Of a DNA stretch of 34,334 nucleotides, positions 16,156 through 23,354 are shown piece after piece; the stretch's first letter is position 1; each line of letters opens with the position of its first letter. A model generated the notes under the pieces. It made no database searches. It saw only the letters and a program-made list of their open reading frames with translations, and was not told the DNA's origin. Origin of the DNA: Pirellulales bacterium (GTDB lineage Bacteria > Planctomycetota > Planctomycetia > Pirellulales > Thermoguttaceae); NCBI GenBank assembly GCA_016936015.1, contig JAFGPV010000129.1, positions 1 to 34,334 on the forward strand. The letters run 5' to 3'. Both the position numbers and the translations under genes were made by a program.

Positions 16156-17150
16156 GCAAAGCCAAGCCGAAACTCGCGCTCTACTGGGCGGCCTCCTGCG
16201 GGGGCTGCGAAATCGCCGTGCTGGCCGTCAACGAGAAGATCCTCGACGTGGCCGCCGCCTTCGACATCGTCTTCTGGCCCGTGGCCGTCGACGCCAAGGT
16301 CCGCGACGTCGAGAAAATGCCCGACGGCAGCATCGACGTCTGCCTCTTCAACGGCGGCATCCGCACCAGCGAGCAGGAATACATGGCCCAATTGCTCCGC
16401 CGCAAGTCGAAGGCCCTGGTGGCCTTCGGCTCCTGCGCCCACGAGGGCTGCATCCCCGGTCTGGCCAATCTCAACAACCGCGAGGAGATCTTCAATACGG
16501 TTTACAAGGAAGGCTCGGCCACGCAGCCGGAGAATCCGAAAAACCTCCGCCCGCTGCCGGAGACCGAAGTGGCCGAAGGGACCCTCCACCTGCCGGTCTT
16601 CTACGACACGCTGAAGACCCTGAACCAGACGGTCGCGGTCGATTACTACCTGCCCGGCTGCCCGCCGGAGGCGGAAAACATCCTCGCCGCCGTCACGGCC
16701 ATCATCGAGGGCAAGCTGCCGCCGCCGGGCTCCGTAATCGGTAAGAACACGACCGTCTGCGACGAGTGCCCGCGGAAACGGAACGAAAAGAAGATCAAAA
16801 AATTCCACCGCACCTGGGAGATCATCCCCGACGAGGAGACCTGCCTGTTGGAGCAGGGCCTTTTATGCTGCGGCATCGCCACCCGGGCCGGCTGCGGAGC
16901 GCTCTGCCCGGCGGTCAATTCGCCCTGCATCGGCTGCCACGGACCGAACGACGGCGTGCTCGACTTCGGCGCCCGGATGATGAGCGCCTTGTCCTCGGTG
17001 ATCGATTCGGAGGACCCGGAGGAAATCAACCGCATCATCCAGGAAGGCATCCCCGACCCGGTCGGCTCCTTCTACCGCTTCAGCCTGGCCGCCAGCCAAC
17101 TGCGGCGGAAACACCGGCCCGCAAATGAAAAATCCGCAACAACAAAGTAG
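16152..17150 (+). CDS. mvhG: [NiFe]-hydrogenase small subunit, MvhG-type
   Basis: 332 residues from the ATG at 16152, which overlaps the mvhD stop; the open frame extends upstream to 15699 but that part is a shadow of mvhD. The N-terminal SCGGCEIAVL (C16, C19), GSCAHEGCIPG and LPGCPPEAENI supply ligands of the proximal cluster. The C-terminal portion (VCDECPRKR, LCCGIATRAGCG, ALCPAVNSPCIGCHGP) carries the medial and distal cluster cysteines. There is no twin-arginine signal, so it is cytoplasmic, as expected of group 3 enzymes. It passes electrons from the NiFe site in MvhA to MvhD. A DUF2695 gene and a repeat cluster lie between it and mvhA, an unusual interruption. Confidence 0.95.
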   Translation: MSKAKPKLALYWAASCGGCEIAVLAVNEKILDVAAAFDIVFWPVAVDAKVRDVEKMPDGSIDVCLFNGGIRTSEQEYMAQLLRRKSKALVAFGSCAHEGCIPGLANLNNREEIFNTVYKEGSATQPENPKNLRPLPETEVAEGTLHLPVFYDTLKTLNQTVAVDYYLPGCPPEAENILAAVTAIIEGKLPPPGSVIGKNTTVCDECPRKRNEKKIKKFHRTWEIIPDEETCLLEQGLLCCGIATRAGCGALCPAVNSPCIGCHGPNDGVLDFGARMMSALSSVIDSEDPEEINRIIQEGIPDPVGSFYRFSLAASQLRRKHRPANEKSATTK

Positions 17151-17187
17151 AAGCGGTATCTTGCCGCTTCATCAAGTTATTAGTGAT

Positions 17188-17276
17188 CGGCCCTGAAAGG
17201 GCCGAAGTTCTCCCAGCCCAGGGCATCGCCCTGGGGAAAGGGAAGGACGATACGAAACGTGTCGGTCCAACGGACC
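17188..17276. repeat. Cluster of three short hairpins between mvhG and the DUF2695 gene
   Basis: CGGCCCT-GAA-AGGGCCG (17188-17204), CCCAGGGC-ATC-GCCCTGGG (17217-17235) and GGTCC-AAC-GGACC (17264-17276), all perfect stems with three-base loops. This resembles the dispersed palindromes common in planctomycete intergenic DNA. They interrupt the hydrogenase operon and may reduce expression of the genes downstream. Confidence 0.7.
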
Positions 17277-17290
17277 AACCGTTCGCAATT

Positions 17291-17584
17291 ATGGATTCCG
17301 ATAAGAAAGCCAAATTGAAAGCATGGCACGAACAAGAAAAGAAAAAATTGCTTGACTCGATTCCCATGTCTCATGCCGACTTGCGTGATTTGTTCGCATT
17401 ACTTGATCGAGAGGATGCGTCACCATGTGACCATACACTTCGGGAAACGATCGAATTCCTGGAGAAACGGAAATTGGATGTAGATAAAATCGTTCCCTGG
17501 CTGCAGGAACATGGTGGTTATTGTGATTGTGAAGTGATTTATAACGTGGAAAGTGAGTTTGGCGAACTCATCGACGACAACTGA
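17291..17584 (+). CDS. DUF2695 family small protein inside the hydrogenase operon
   Basis: 97 residues from ATG 17291; the frame is open further upstream but that part translates the hairpin cluster. The motif order DLRDLFALLD, CDHTLRETIEFL, VPWLQEHGGYCDCEVIYNVE matches DUF2695, a family of small proteins with unknown function whose conserved CDHT and CDCE motifs suggest a metal site. Base composition is lower in GC than in the flanking mvhG and mvhA, which suggests it and the repeats were inserted into the operon. No clear ribosome site precedes the ATG. The product might be unrelated to the hydrogenase. Confidence 0.75.
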   Translation: MDSDKKAKLKAWHEQEKKKLLDSIPMSHADLRDLFALLDREDASPCDHTLRETIEFLEKRKLDVDKIVPWLQEHGGYCDCEVIYNVESEFGELIDDN

Positions 17585-17652
17585 ACCAGAGCATTTTTTA
17601 ATAATAATATCCGTAGCCGGCTGTTTTCTGTCGGCGTGGAGCAAAGCAGACC

Positions 17653-19119
17653 ATGAAACGTATTTCCATCGACCCGATCACCCGACTTGAGGGCCACGGC
17701 AAGATCGACATCTTCCTCGACGACCAGGGCGAGGTGGCCAACGCCTACTTGCAGATCCCGGAGCTACGGGGCTTCGAGCAGTTCTGCGTCGGCCGGCCCG
17801 CCGAGGACATGCCGAACCTGACCTCGCGAATCTGCGGCGTCTGCCCCGAGGCGCACCACATCGCCGGCACCAAAGCGCTCGACGCCCTGTTCCACGTCGA
17901 TCCGCCGCCGACGGCCAAGAAGCTCCGCGAGATGTTCTACAACATCTTTTTCGCCACCGACCACACCACGCATTTCTACGCCCTGGCCGGCCCCGACTTC
18001 GTCGTCGGCCCCACCGCCCCCGTGGCCGAACGGAACATCCTGGGCATCATCAAGAAAGTCGGCATGGACATCGCCGGCAAGGTCCTCAAAATGCGCCGCG
18101 ACGGCCACGAACTCATCAAAATGATCGGCGGACGCCGCGTCCATCCCAACTGGGGCCTGCCGGGAGGCGTGAGCCGCGGCATCAACGAGGAACAGCGCCG
18201 TGAAATCGAGTTCCGCGGCCGCGAAGCCGTCGAATTTGCCCAATTCAGTTTAAAGCTTTTCGACGACGTGGTCCTGAAAAACTCGGAGTATTTAAAAATC
18301 GTCACCGGCGACGTGTACGTCCACCAGACCTACAACATGGGCATGGTCGACGCCGAGAACCGCTCGAATTTCTACGACGGCCAGATCCGCGTGACCGGCC
18401 CCGACGGCAAGGAGCACGCCAAGTATCCCGCCGCCCAATACCGCGACTACATCAGCGAGCGGGTCGAGACCTGGAGCTATCTGAAATTCCCGTATCTGAA
18501 AAAGGTCGGTTGGAAGGGACTGACCGACGGCGCGGACTCGGGCGTCTACAAGGCCACGCCGCTCTCGCGGTGCAACGTGGCCGAGGGAATGGCCACGCCG
18601 CTGGCCGACGCCGCGTACAAAAAAATGTACGAGACCCTCGGCGGCAAGCCGATCCACCACACCCTGGCCACTCACTGGGCAAGGCTGGTCGAACTGCTGT
18701 ATTCCGCCGAGCGTTGGGTCGAACTGGCCGCCGATCCGGAGATCACCGGCAAGGAGTACCGCGTGCTGCCGACCCAAAAGCCGACCGAGGGCGTCGGCTG
18801 CGTCGAGGCCCCCCGCGGCACGCTCACCCACCACTACACCACCGACGAGCGCGGCATCCTTACGAAAGTCAACCTGTTGGTCGGCACCACCAACAACAAC
18901 GCCCCGATCTGCATGTCGGTCAAGAAAGCCGCCCAGGGACTCATCCACAAGGGCAAGGTCAGCGAGGGCCTGCTGAACATGGTCGAAATGGCCTTCCGCG
19001 CCTACGACCCCTGCTTCGGCTGCGCCACCCATAGCCTCCCCGGCCAAATGCCCCTGGCCGTCACGCTCCGCGGCCCCCGGGGCGAAGTCCTCGAACAGCT
19101 CTCGCAGTACGTCGAATAA
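17653..19119 (+). CDS. mvhA: [NiFe]-hydrogenase large subunit, MvhA-type (group 3)
   Basis: 488 residues. The NiFe site is bound by two Cys pairs: RICGVCPEAHH near the N-terminus (from R59) and DPCFGCATH (452-460) near the C-terminus; all four cysteines are present. After H460 comes a 28-residue tail (SLPGQMPLAV onward), the peptide normally cleaved by a maturation endopeptidase once nickel is inserted. N-terminal ISIDPITRLEGHGKI is the family start signature. Absence of a transport signal in its partner and the neighbouring mvhD, mvhG and hdr genes place it with the F420-non-reducing, Hdr-linked hydrogenases (group 3c). It oxidises H2 or reduces protons in the cytoplasm. No maturation genes (hyp) are visible in the window. 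A decayed second copy of its 3' end is at 20242-20443. Confidence 0.96.
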   Translation: MKRISIDPITRLEGHGKIDIFLDDQGEVANAYLQIPELRGFEQFCVGRPAEDMPNLTSRICGVCPEAHHIAGTKALDALFHVDPPPTAKKLREMFYNIFFATDHTTHFYALAGPDFVVGPTAPVAERNILGIIKKVGMDIAGKVLKMRRDGHELIKMIGGRRVHPNWGLPGGVSRGINEEQRREIEFRGREAVEFAQFSLKLFDDVVLKNSEYLKIVTGDVYVHQTYNMGMVDAENRSNFYDGQIRVTGPDGKEHAKYPAAQYRDYISERVETWSYLKFPYLKKVGWKGLTDGADSGVYKATPLSRCNVAEGMATPLADAAYKKMYETLGGKPIHHTLATHWARLVELLYSAERWVELAADPEITGKEYRVLPTQKPTEGVGCVEAPRGTLTHHYTTDERGILTKVNLLVGTTNNNAPICMSVKKAAQGLIHKGKVSEGLLNMVEMAFRAYDPCFGCATHSLPGQMPLAVTLRGPRGEVLEQLSQYVE

Positions 19120-19134
19120 GTTTCGTCCTCGGAT

Positions 19135-19173
19135 AAAAAATCGGGCCTGCCGGAAGTCATACCGGCAGGCCCG
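19135..19173 (-). terminator. Intrinsic terminator for the Cys-rich genes (possibly bidirectional)
   Basis: CGGGCCTGCCGG (19142-19153) pairs perfectly with CCGGCAGGCCCG (19162-19173). On the minus strand it is followed by six Ts (19135-19140). On the plus strand it lies just after the mvhA stop and may also end that transcript. Confidence 0.75.
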
Positions 19174-19245
19174 TTCGCATTTCGCGGCGTCGGACGGTTG
19201 GCTGCCGGTCACGAAGCCGCTGCTTGAGGTTTCAATTCGACGGCC

Positions 19246-19524
19246 TTACGTGCCGCACGTGCAGACGGGACATGGACAGTCCGTTCCGCAGGGGCAAACG
19301 CCGTCTTGGGTGCAGGCCTTCACGGCCGTGCCGCAGTCGCAGCCCGGGCAGGGGCAATCCGGCCCGCAGTCGCAATCGGGACAGCAGGGGCAGGTACAGC
19401 CTGAGGTCGGCGACGCGGAGACGACGGCCGGCTGATGGGCCAAGCCGTTGTCCATCGGCGTATCGGAGGCGACGCCCCCGATCCAAGTCATCAGGAACAA
19501 AGAAAGTAACAGATGAAGAATCAT
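19246..19524 (-). CDS. Small secreted Cys-rich protein (17 cysteines)
   Basis: 92 residues from ATG 19524, with AGGAGA seven bases upstream. A signal peptide (MILHLLLSLFLMTWIGGVAS) is followed by a short linker, then 17 cysteines in about 50 residues, mostly as CxC pairs separated by Pro, Asp and Gly: CTCPCCPDCDCG, DCPCPGCDCG, VCPCGTDCPCPVCTCG. I do not recognise a named family. The spacing recalls metallothionein-like metal chelation rather than disulfide knots, because pairs repeat as D-C-x-C. It follows a second Cys-rich gene by 72 bases and ends at a strong terminator, so the two form an operon. A role in binding metal (copper, zinc, or the nickel needed next door) outside the cytoplasm is an inference only. 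Confidence 0.7.
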   Translation of the reverse strand: MILHLLLSLFLMTWIGGVASDTPMDNGLAHQPAVVSASPTSGCTCPCCPDCDCGPDCPCPGCDCGTAVKACTQDGVCPCGTDCPCPVCTCGT

Positions 19525-19596
19525 GGAAAATCTCCTGTTCTTGTGGAAGTGAAACAGTAAAACACGATTCGCACACCGGAAGGCGCGGACCGCGTT

Positions 19597-20016
19597 TTAT
19601 TCCCTCCACACGCAGAAGAGTTCCTGCAAAGATCGGCCAGACGGTCGAACCGATGCAATCGGCGATCCCGTCCGCAGCGATCGGCCGGCATTCGGCATGG
19701 AAGCCGGAGCAAAAAGAGCGTCCAAGGGTTCCAAGTGAACACGCAACGCGGGAGTCGCCGGCGGCAAGTTCCAAGCGGGCCGCGGATTGCAGCAACAGGA
19801 ATGAGAGCGGACTGCTTCGCCGCCTACGGGTCGCGCATGTCGGCAACAGCAGCAGGAATCGGCCTGCTTCACCGCGGGCGGCATCACCTTGGAATCATGC
19901 CCGCCGGATCTGGGGCAACACCCGCAACGGCACGCTTCCGGCGAAGCCTCCAGTTGCTGGGCAAGCAACGACACGATGATCGCCAACGCTGTCAGCAGAT
20001 GCATGGTTTCCCACAT
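19597..20016 (-). CDS. Small secreted protein with Cys clusters
   Basis: 139 residues; ATG 20016 or 20004 (MHLLTALAIIVSLLAQQLEA) begins a signal peptide, and neither has a strong ribosome site. The mature protein has clusters ACRCGCCP, SCCCCRHARP and SCCCNPRP in its first half, then a Pro/Arg-rich region and an ending LQELFCVWRE. The clustered cysteines with nearby His suggest metal binding. It is the promoter-proximal gene of the two-gene minus-strand unit. Function unknown; similar Cys/His proteins sit beside metal efflux genes in other planctomycetes, but none is visible here. Moderately confident that it is a gene because signal peptide, operon position and Cys pattern agree. Confidence 0.55.
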   Translation of the reverse strand: MWETMHLLTALAIIVSLLAQQLEASPEACRCGCCPRSGGHDSKVMPPAVKQADSCCCCRHARPVGGEAVRSHSCCCNPRPAWNLPPATPALRVHLEPLDALFAPASMPNAGRSLRTGSPIASVRPSGRSLQELFCVWRE

Positions 20017-20146
20017 CCTGGGCGGAATGGGTTGGTGCCTAGGTTCACTATAATTTTATCTGTCATAATTGAAGAAATAATAGCGCTTCCAGGGGGTGCG
20101 GCAGGGCAGTTCAGCATGGATTCGGGAGACAGAAAATCCCGCTACG

Positions 20147-20239
20147 TCATTCCGGCAGGAGAACGACCACGTCGCGCAGAAATTTCGCCCGTTGAACCGT
20201 AGCCGGCAGTGACTGCTTCTTCAGCGCCCAGAGATCCTT
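20147..20239 (-). pseudogene. Fragment: C-terminal 30 codons of an HpnG/MTAN-like nucleosidase
   Basis: Read on the minus strand, 93 bases encode KDLWALKKQSLPATVQR, then AKF, ending LPE and a stop. The tail of the nucleosidase at 33112-33204 is the same length and matches at 16 of 30 residues by my alignment, with a 16-base identical stretch covering KDLWALK. The match ends abruptly at base 20239, where the mvhA tail begins. No N-terminal part of this gene is nearby, so it is a broken remnant of a diverged relative, not a recent copy of the downstream gene. Confidence 0.6.
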
Positions 20240-20241
20240 TT

Positions 20242-20443
20242 GGTCAAGAAAGCCGCCCAGGGACTCATCCACAAGGGCAAGGTCAGCGAGGGCCTTTTGA
20301 ACATGGTCGAAATGGCCTTCCGCGCTTACAATCCCTACTTCGGCCGCGCCACCCACAGCCTCCCCGGTCCAATGCCGTTGGCGGTCACCCTCCGCGGTCC
20401 TGACGGTCAAGTCATTGAGCGCCTCGCCCAATTCGTCGATTAA
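20242..20443 (+). pseudogene. Fragment: C-terminal end of an mvhA paralogue lacking NiFe cysteines
   Basis: Corresponds without gaps to 18918-19119 of mvhA, ending in the same position with a TAA. The first roughly 60 bases are identical, and later codons differ mostly at silent sites. The metal motif DPCFGCATH is changed to NPYFGRATH: both cysteines and the Asp are lost, each Cys by a single transition (TGC to TAC, TGC to CGC). All upstream catalytic sequence is missing, so it cannot encode a functional subunit. It abuts the nucleosidase fragment and is followed within a few bases by a dispersed palindrome. Confidence 0.8.
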
Positions 20444-20446
20444 AAA

Positions 20447-20486
20447 TCTCTCCCTCTCCATCCGGGAGAGGGCTGGGGTGAGGGCC
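20447..20486. repeat. Dispersed CTCTCCC/GGGAGAG palindrome
   Basis: CCCTCTCCATCCGGGAGAGGG followed by CTGGGGTGAGGG. The same unit occurs twice, inverted, at 33484-33582. From here to about 20890 I see no gene, only short frames of no consequence. Confidence 0.7.
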
Positions 20487-20893
20487 TGTATTTCCGCAAA
20501 GCCATCTTGATTTCCGCGAGATAACGGCAACTACCTCCTGTTACGCTTTGTAGCCGCCGCCTTTTCCGGATGCCTTGGTCCTCAACCCCGACGGGTAGAT
20601 GGCGTTTTGCGACGAGCCCCGGGAACTGACCTGCGTGGGGACATCGACGAGTTCGAGGCGACCTTCTAATTTTCGCCGACGGCGAGCCGGCCCGTGGACG
20701 GAGTGCGCGTATCTTGGCTATAGCCGCACCACTCTTCCGGCTACCTTGACCTACCTTTCCTCTATGGTAGAATCGGTCGTATCATAGAGGAATCGAATTT
20801 CCTACCACTTGAAGATGGGCAAACACCAAGACCTCGACGAAAACGAAGTCAAGAGATTTTGGCGATGCAAAAGGAATGACAAGGACGTTTGCC

Positions 20894-22087
20894 ATGACTG
20901 ACGAAGAACTCGAACAATTGCTTGACGATATAGAATCGGACCGTGTTGAGCGGACGGAATCACTGACCAACGGGGATAAATTCCGCGAGGCGGTGTGTGC
21001 CTTTGCTAATGATCTACCGGATCATAGGAAAGTTGGAGTGTTGTTTGTCGGCGTGAATAATTCGGGACAGCCGACAGGTGCATCAATTACCGATCAATTA
21101 CTCCAAAATCTTGCTTCCATGCGCAGTGACGGAAATATACATCCATTTCCCTCACTTGACGTTCAGAAACGCACTCTGAAAGGAATAGAGGTCGCTGTTA
21201 TAATCGTGCATCCGTCTGCTGCGACGCCGATACGATTTAAAGGAACTGTCTGGATTCGCTCAGGTCCACGGCGCGGTGTAGCCAATCAGGACGACGAACG
21301 GCGTCTGAATGAAAAGCGTCGATTCCGCGACTTACCCGCCGACATTCGTCCAGTCGAATCAGCGAGCCTTAGTGAATTGGATGAATTGTTGTTTTGCCGC
21401 ACTTACTTGCCTTCTGCGATTTCCATTGAGGTGCTGGAACAAAATCAGCGGTCGCTCGAACACCAACTACTCGCTTTAAAATTTGCGCATCCAGGTGACC
21501 CTGTTTGCCTAACCTTGCTAGGTATTCTAACCGTCGGCAAGGAGCCATCCGACTGGATTCCCTGCGCCTACGTGCAGTTTTTGAGCGTTGACGGAACCGA
21601 GTTGGGCGATCCGGTGAAAGATTCTCGCGAGATTCGCGGTGCCTTGCCGGATTTGCTTGCCGAGATTGAGGATGTACTCAAGGCGAATATCCAAACAGCC
21701 GTGGATTTCACTTCCGGCCCAGTGGAAGTCCAGAGGCCCGATTATCCGATCGTCGCGCTTCAGCAGATTGTCCGCAATGCGATTCTCCACCGTTCCTATG
21801 AGAATACCAATGCCCCCGTGCGCCTATATTGGTTCCGCGATCGTGTTGAAGTGCAAAACCCCGGAGGACCTTACGGCCAGGTTACCAAGCAAAACTTCGG
21901 TGAACTGGGCGCATACGACTACCGTAACCCAAATCTTGCCGCCGTAATGAAAGACCTTGGCTACGTCCAGCGATTCGGGTTCGGCATCGCCACTGCCCGC
22001 CGAGAGCTTGGAAAGAACGGGAACCCTCCGCTTGAATTTGAGGTCAATGACTCCTGTGTTTCAGCCATCATCAGGAGGCGACCATGA
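20894..22087 (+). CDS. AlbA_2/Schlafen-type domain protein with C-terminal HATPase-like domain
   Basis: About 397 residues. ATG 20894 has AAGGA eight bases upstream; ATG 20876 lies directly on a purine run and is less likely. Residues about 10-140 match the AlbA_2/Schlafen AAA_4 divergent nucleic-acid-binding domain: ESDRVERTESLT, then FANDLPDHRKVGVLFVGVNNSGQPTG and a segment ending WIRSGPRRG. Residues about 270-395 resemble the GHKL-type HATPase_c_4 domain of RecG-related proteins: QIVRNAILHRSYENTNAPVRLYW, RVEVQNPGGPYG and GFGIATARRELGKNGNPP. Such proteins are common in accessory regions and are often annotated as putative transcriptional regulators or RecG-like; their biochemical role is unsettled. 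The stop overlaps the next ATG, so the protein is made with the ParA-like partner. Composition is less GC-rich than in the flanking regions. Confidence 0.8.
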   Translation: MTDEELEQLLDDIESDRVERTESLTNGDKFREAVCAFANDLPDHRKVGVLFVGVNNSGQPTGASITDQLLQNLASMRSDGNIHPFPSLDVQKRTLKGIEVAVIIVHPSAATPIRFKGTVWIRSGPRRGVANQDDERRLNEKRRFRDLPADIRPVESASLSELDELLFCRTYLPSAISIEVLEQNQRSLEHQLLALKFAHPGDPVCLTLLGILTVGKEPSDWIPCAYVQFLSVDGTELGDPVKDSREIRGALPDLLAEIEDVLKANIQTAVDFTSGPVEVQRPDYPIVALQQIVRNAILHRSYENTNAPVRLYWFRDRVEVQNPGGPYGQVTKQNFGELGAYDYRNPNLAAVMKDLGYVQRFGFGIATARRELGKNGNPPLEFEVNDSCVSAIIRRRP

Positions 22088-23136
22088 GTATACCGGTTAT
22101 TGCGTTTTTTAACAATAAAGGCGGTGTCGGCAAGACGTCGATGGTCTATCATCTCGCTTGGATGTTTTCCGATTGCGGGCTTCGTGTCATTGCCGCCGAT
22201 CTCGATCCGCAATGCAATCTCACCGCATCGTTTCTCGACGAGGATCGACTCGAACAAGTCATTTCGCATGAGGGAAAACCGCTCACGGTATTCAGGGCAA
22301 TACAACCGCTGAAAGAAGGCATTGGCGATGTGGCGGAACCGCATTATGAACTCATTTCTGATCGACTTGGGTTAGTTCTTGGCGATATGGCATTGTCCAC
22401 ATTTGAAGATGATCTGTCTGATGTCTGGACGAAATGTTTGGAACGCGATCCTCGGGCATTTCGCGTTACTTCAGCCTTCTGGAGGCTTGTGCAGAAAGCA
22501 GGGGAAAAACAGGAGGCCGATGTCATATTCATCGACCTCGGACCCAACCTTGGCGCTATCAATCGGGCCGCACTGATCGCGTCGGACTTCGTGATCATCC
22601 CGCTCGGACCAGACCTCTTTTCTCTGCAAGGTATGCAAAATCTCGGCCCGGCCATCAGAATGTGGCGCGACGGTTGGAAAAAACGGCTTGCAGAGAATCC
22701 ATTGAAACAATTGCCGCTGCCTCCTGGCGGCATCCAGCCTATCGGCTACATGGTTCTTCGCCACTCGATTCGACTCGACCGACCCGTAAAAGCGTTCGAA
22801 CGATGGATGGCTAAAATGCCGTCCACCTATGCCGAAGCCATTCTACAATGCATACCGGTTGCCGGTGCCACCGTTGACACTGATCCCAATTGCATCGCGA
22901 AACTCCGAGATTATCGTAGTCTGATGCCACTGGCCCAGGAATCCCGCAAGCCCATGTTTTTTCTCAAGCCAGCGGATGGCGCGATGGGAGCTCACGCATC
23001 GGCCGCTACCAAGGCGTATGAAGAATTCAAGGCCGTCGCAAGCAAGATCGCCGACAGGGCGGGGATTATAGGTTTCTCGCGGCCGGCTTCCAATACAAAT
23101 ACAACTAGCGGTCACAGTCAAATGCTATTCGAATGA
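22084..23136 (+). CDS. ParA-like P-loop ATPase
   Basis: 350 residues. An AGGAGG ribosome site lies a few bases before the ATG, which overlaps the upstream stop (ATGA). The deviant Walker A motif NNKGGVGKTSMVYHLA (KGGVGKT at 12-18) with its signature lysine, then AADLDPQCNLT, and VIFIDLGPNLGAINRAAL define the ParA/MinD/Soj class. These ATPases dimerise on ATP, often on DNA, and position plasmids, chromosomes or complexes. There is no ParB, no parS-like repeat and no replication gene nearby, so partition of a replicon is unlikely. The conserved coupling to the AlbA/HATPase gene suggests a dedicated two-component module, possibly defence or regulation. The C-terminus (about 40 residues) is Ser/Thr/Asn-rich and probably unstructured. 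Confidence 0.88.
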   Translation: MSIPVIAFFNNKGGVGKTSMVYHLAWMFSDCGLRVIAADLDPQCNLTASFLDEDRLEQVISHEGKPLTVFRAIQPLKEGIGDVAEPHYELISDRLGLVLGDMALSTFEDDLSDVWTKCLERDPRAFRVTSAFWRLVQKAGEKQEADVIFIDLGPNLGAINRAALIASDFVIIPLGPDLFSLQGMQNLGPAIRMWRDGWKKRLAENPLKQLPLPPGGIQPIGYMVLRHSIRLDRPVKAFERWMAKMPSTYAEAILQCIPVAGATVDTDPNCIAKLRDYRSLMPLAQESRKPMFFLKPADGAMGAHASAATKAYEEFKAVASKIADRAGIIGFSRPASNTNTTSGHSQMLFE

Positions 23137-23286
23137 GACTCGCCTTGACCCTCTTCCTCGCCAAGGCGTCGAAAAACATCCGCAGCTGATACCCAAATCC
23201 AATCCGGCCCCAAACCGAAAATCTTTTTTCGGCAACCTAATCCTGCCCTGGGCAAAGCCTTGAGCTTCTCCCCCCAAAATTCCCCC

Positions 23287-23316
23287 TTGAAATTGGGCCG
23301 CGCAAACGTGTATAAC
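23287..23316 (+). promoter_or_regulatory. Promoter for the small DUF6788-like gene
   Basis: TTGAAA (23287-23292), 18-base spacer, TATAAC (23311-23316), with AAGGAG at 23343-23348 six bases before the ATG at 23355. Confidence 0.5.
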
Positions 23317-23354
23317 GATATACGATACAAAGGTACACATATAAGGAGCCTGCC

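Noticed and set aside
19224-19979. 251-residue plus-strand frame across the Cys-rich genes
   Set aside because: Shadow of the minus-strand pair, full of Arg and Ser; no ribosome site or domain.
20147-20530. 127-residue minus-strand frame as a real gene
   Set aside because: It is a mosaic: repeat-derived start, antisense of the mvhA tail, then a nucleosidase tail. Treated as two fragments instead.
22084-23136. Plasmid or chromosome partition locus
   Set aside because: No ParB gene, parS-like repeats or replication initiator near the ParA-like gene.
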